From NCBI GenBank assembly GCA_041918255.1, contig JAYRWD010000059.1:1-6051 (forward strand): a DNA stretch of 6,051 nucleotides. Reading direction: 5' to 3'. Positions 4,596 to 6,051 of the stretch are shown here, in pieces (positions within the stretch are counted from its first letter, which is position 1; every line of letters begins with the position of its first letter). The notes under the pieces were generated by a model. That model saw only the letters and a list, made by a program, of their open reading frames with translations, had not been told where the DNA came from and did no database searches. Made by a program: the position numbers and the translations under genes. Source of the DNA: JAYRWD01 sp041918255. GTDB lineage: Bacteria > Patescibacteriota > Dojkabacteria > B142 > WJKM01.

Positions 4596-6051
4596 ATGGA
4601 TCACAATAATCAATATAACCCATTTGGAGATGACGGACAAAATTATTCAAATGGTAGAGAGCAACGTGATATAAGCCAGCTTTTTGCTGAGCGTACAAAG
4701 AATATGATACAAGAAGCTGCCAAACATGCTCTAAATAACCAGCAACGGCTTATTGATACCGAACATTTGCTGTTCGCACTAACTATTGGGGATGAAGTAG
4801 TCGAAAGGATTTTTACTGATCTTGGAATTAAAATCTCAGAATTAAAGACAATACTTGAAGAACAAACAAAACAAGGAAACTACAACGGAGATACAATTAC
4901 ACTTACGCCAAGAGCTAAGCTCGTAATGCAGTTAGCTTTTCAGGAAGCAATGAATCTAAACCACAAATACATCGGCACCGAACACATTTTCCTGGCTCTA
5001 ATTCGCGAAGGTGAGGGATTGGCTTCGCAAATTTTGACTAATTTGGGGATTACCTATGATTCCGCTAAAGTCTCTGTAATCAAGATAATTGGAGAAGGTG
5101 ATAAAGAAGGATCTAAATTTTCTGGAAAATCAAATACTCCAACTTTAGATAAATTTTCTAGAGATTTAACAAAACTTGCCGAACAAAATAAGGTTGATCC
5201 TGTGATAGGAAGATCTGAGGAGATTACACGCGTGATAGAAATACTTTCGCGCAGAAAAAAAAATAATCCTGTACTGATCGGAGAACCCGGTGTTGGTAAA
5301 ACTGCTATAGCCGAAGGTCTTGCGCAAAGAATCATAACGGGAAATGTCCCGGAAATATTAAAGGGTAAACGTCTTGTCGAGTTGGATATTGGGCAATTAG
5401 TTGCAGGATCAAAATTTCGAGGCGAATTTGAAGAACGAGCAAAGAAAATTATTAACGAATTAGAAAAAAGCGAACGGTTTGTTATACTCTTTATTGACGA
5501 GCTTCATACAATTGTTGGCTCAGGTGCACGCGAAGGGGAGATGGATTTATCAAATATGTTAAAGCCAGCATTAGCCAGAGGAGAATTACAAGTAATCGGA
5601 GCAACAACACTTAACGAATACAAAAAGTATATTGAGAAAGATGCTGCTTTAGAACGAAGATTTCAACCAATTTTAATTAAAGAGCCAACGGTTGAACAAA
5701 CTGTCTTAATTCTAAAAGGAATTAGAGATCGTTACGAAGCTCATCATAGACTGAAGATTTCAGATGAAGCCCTCGAAAGTGCAGCTGTTCTCTCAGATAG
5801 ATATATAAAAGATCGCTTTCTACCAGATAAAGCAATTGATGTGATTGATGAAGCTGCAAGTAAAGTCAGGCTTGCCACGACATCTGAACCACAAGAAATT
5901 CGCGAGAAAAGACTTCAGATTCAAAAACATGAAGCTGAAAGAGAGTCCTTGACACGAGCAAATCAACTAAAAGAAGCAGCTGAACTAAAAGTCGAAATCG
6001 AACGTATCAAAGAGTCTCTCGTACCACTTGAAAATCAATGGAAGCAGAAAA
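4596..6051 (+). CDS. clpC: ClpC-type AAA+ ATPase chaperone, 5' part (gene runs off the window)
   Basis: The first 485 residues of a Clp/Hsp100 unfoldase are present. It uses ATP to thread misfolded or tagged proteins, usually into the ClpP protease. An Asn/Gly-rich N-terminal extension (about 1-26) precedes two Clp_N repeats at about 28-90 and 103-167. The first AAA+ domain has Walker A GEPGVGKT at 229-236, Walker B ILFIDE with Asp301-Glu302, the sensor-1 region GATT at 335-338, arginine-finger residues Arg354-Arg355 in ERRFQ, and the LPDKAIDVIDEAA sensor-2 region. A coiled-coil segment from about 431, with a UVR-like stretch at 455-472 (KEAAELKVEIERIK), is short and typical of the ClpC M-domain rather than the long ClpB one, so ClpC is preferred. 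The second AAA+ domain and any ClpP-binding loop lie outside the window. An in-frame TAA four codons upstream limits the start to 4596. There is no Shine-Dalgarno sequence. Control by HrcA through the upstream CIRCE element is likely. Confidence 0.93.
   Translation, partial: MDHNNQYNPFGDDGQNYSNGREQRDISQLFAERTKNMIQEAAKHALNNQQRLIDTEHLLFALTIGDEVVERIFTDLGIKISELKTILEEQTKQGNYNGDTITLTPRAKLVMQLAFQEAMNLNHKYIGTEHIFLALIREGEGLASQILTNLGITYDSAKVSVIKIIGEGDKEGSKFSGKSNTPTLDKFSRDLTKLAEQNKVDPVIGRSEEITRVIEILSRRKKNNPVLIGEPGVGKTAIAEGLAQRIITGNVPEILKGKRLVELDIGQLVAGSKFRGEFEERAKKIINELEKSERFVILFIDELHTIVGSGAREGEMDLSNMLKPALARGELQVIGATTLNEYKKYIEKDAALERRFQPILIKEPTVEQTVLILKGIRDRYEAHHRLKISDEALESAAVLSDRYIKDRFLPDKAIDVIDEAASKVRLATTSEPQEIREKRLQIQKHEAERESLTRANQLKEAAELKVEIERIKESLVPLENQWKQK

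Noticed and set aside
5054..5335. 93-codon minus-strand ORF inside clpC
   Set aside because: It is the exact antisense of the Clp_N linker and Walker A region of clpC; its Pro/Ser-rich sequence is the usual mirror of GEPGVGKT coding DNA, and no promoter or start context supports it.
4596..6051. clpB rather than clpC
   Set aside because: The segment after the first AAA+ domain is a short coiled coil with a UVR-like motif as in ClpC, and shows no start of the long ClpB middle domain before the window ends; the second domain is not visible, so this is a preference rather than proof.
1..6051. CRISPR array, defence island, transposase, tRNA or rRNA genes
   Set aside because: No regularly spaced repeats, no nuclease or transposase motifs, and no tRNA- or rRNA-like sequence was found on either strand.

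Overview
The window is AT-rich bacterial DNA with two divergent transcription units that meet at a short shared regulatory region (4465-4595). Running leftward (minus strand) are metG (methionyl-tRNA synthetase), an exported esterase carrying three S-layer homology (SLH) repeats, a 49-residue membrane-anchor ORF, and a second esterase held by an N-terminal membrane anchor. Running rightward is the 5' part of a clpC-type AAA+ chaperone gene, cut by the window edge.

The source is not named by any marker gene. Four features together suggest an uncultivated small-genome bacterium, possibly of the Candidate Phyla Radiation (Patescibacteria, Microgenomates-like): compact genes, a MetRS without a C-terminal tRNA-binding domain, SLH and Thr/Pro-linker surface proteins, and no Shine-Dalgarno sequence at any visible start. 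This placement is an inference of modest confidence. The standard bacterial code fits: TAA and TAG act as stops and Trp is encoded by TGG.

Layout: 1-203 is non-coding and holds a 14-bp perfect inverted repeat around a consensus -10 box, plus a weak terminator-like hairpin. 204-1226 (minus) is the membrane-anchored esterase. 1227-1298 holds an AT-rich hairpin. 1299-1448 (minus) is a small ORF that resembles the anchor of the esterase downstream of it. 1467-2990 (minus) is the SLH esterase and 3013-4464 (minus) is metG. 4465-4595 contains two promoters and a CIRCE heat-shock operator. 4596 to the end (plus) is clpC.

Gene relations: clpC is very probably repressed by HrcA through the CIRCE element, which overlaps its promoter, and the operator's left arm also touches the predicted metG -35. 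The gaps behind metG are 22 and 18 nt, so the SLH esterase and the small ORF are probably co-transcribed with metG. The last esterase may be in the same transcript or may have its own promoter. The two esterases are tandem paralogues with the same Ser-Asp-His layout but different surface attachment, which suggests one hydrolytic activity placed at two depths of the envelope. I see no transposase, CRISPR array, rRNA, tRNA or defence system. The most unusual items are the orphan anchor ORF, the twin anchoring of the esterases, the CIRCE-controlled clpC and the inverted repeat at the left edge.
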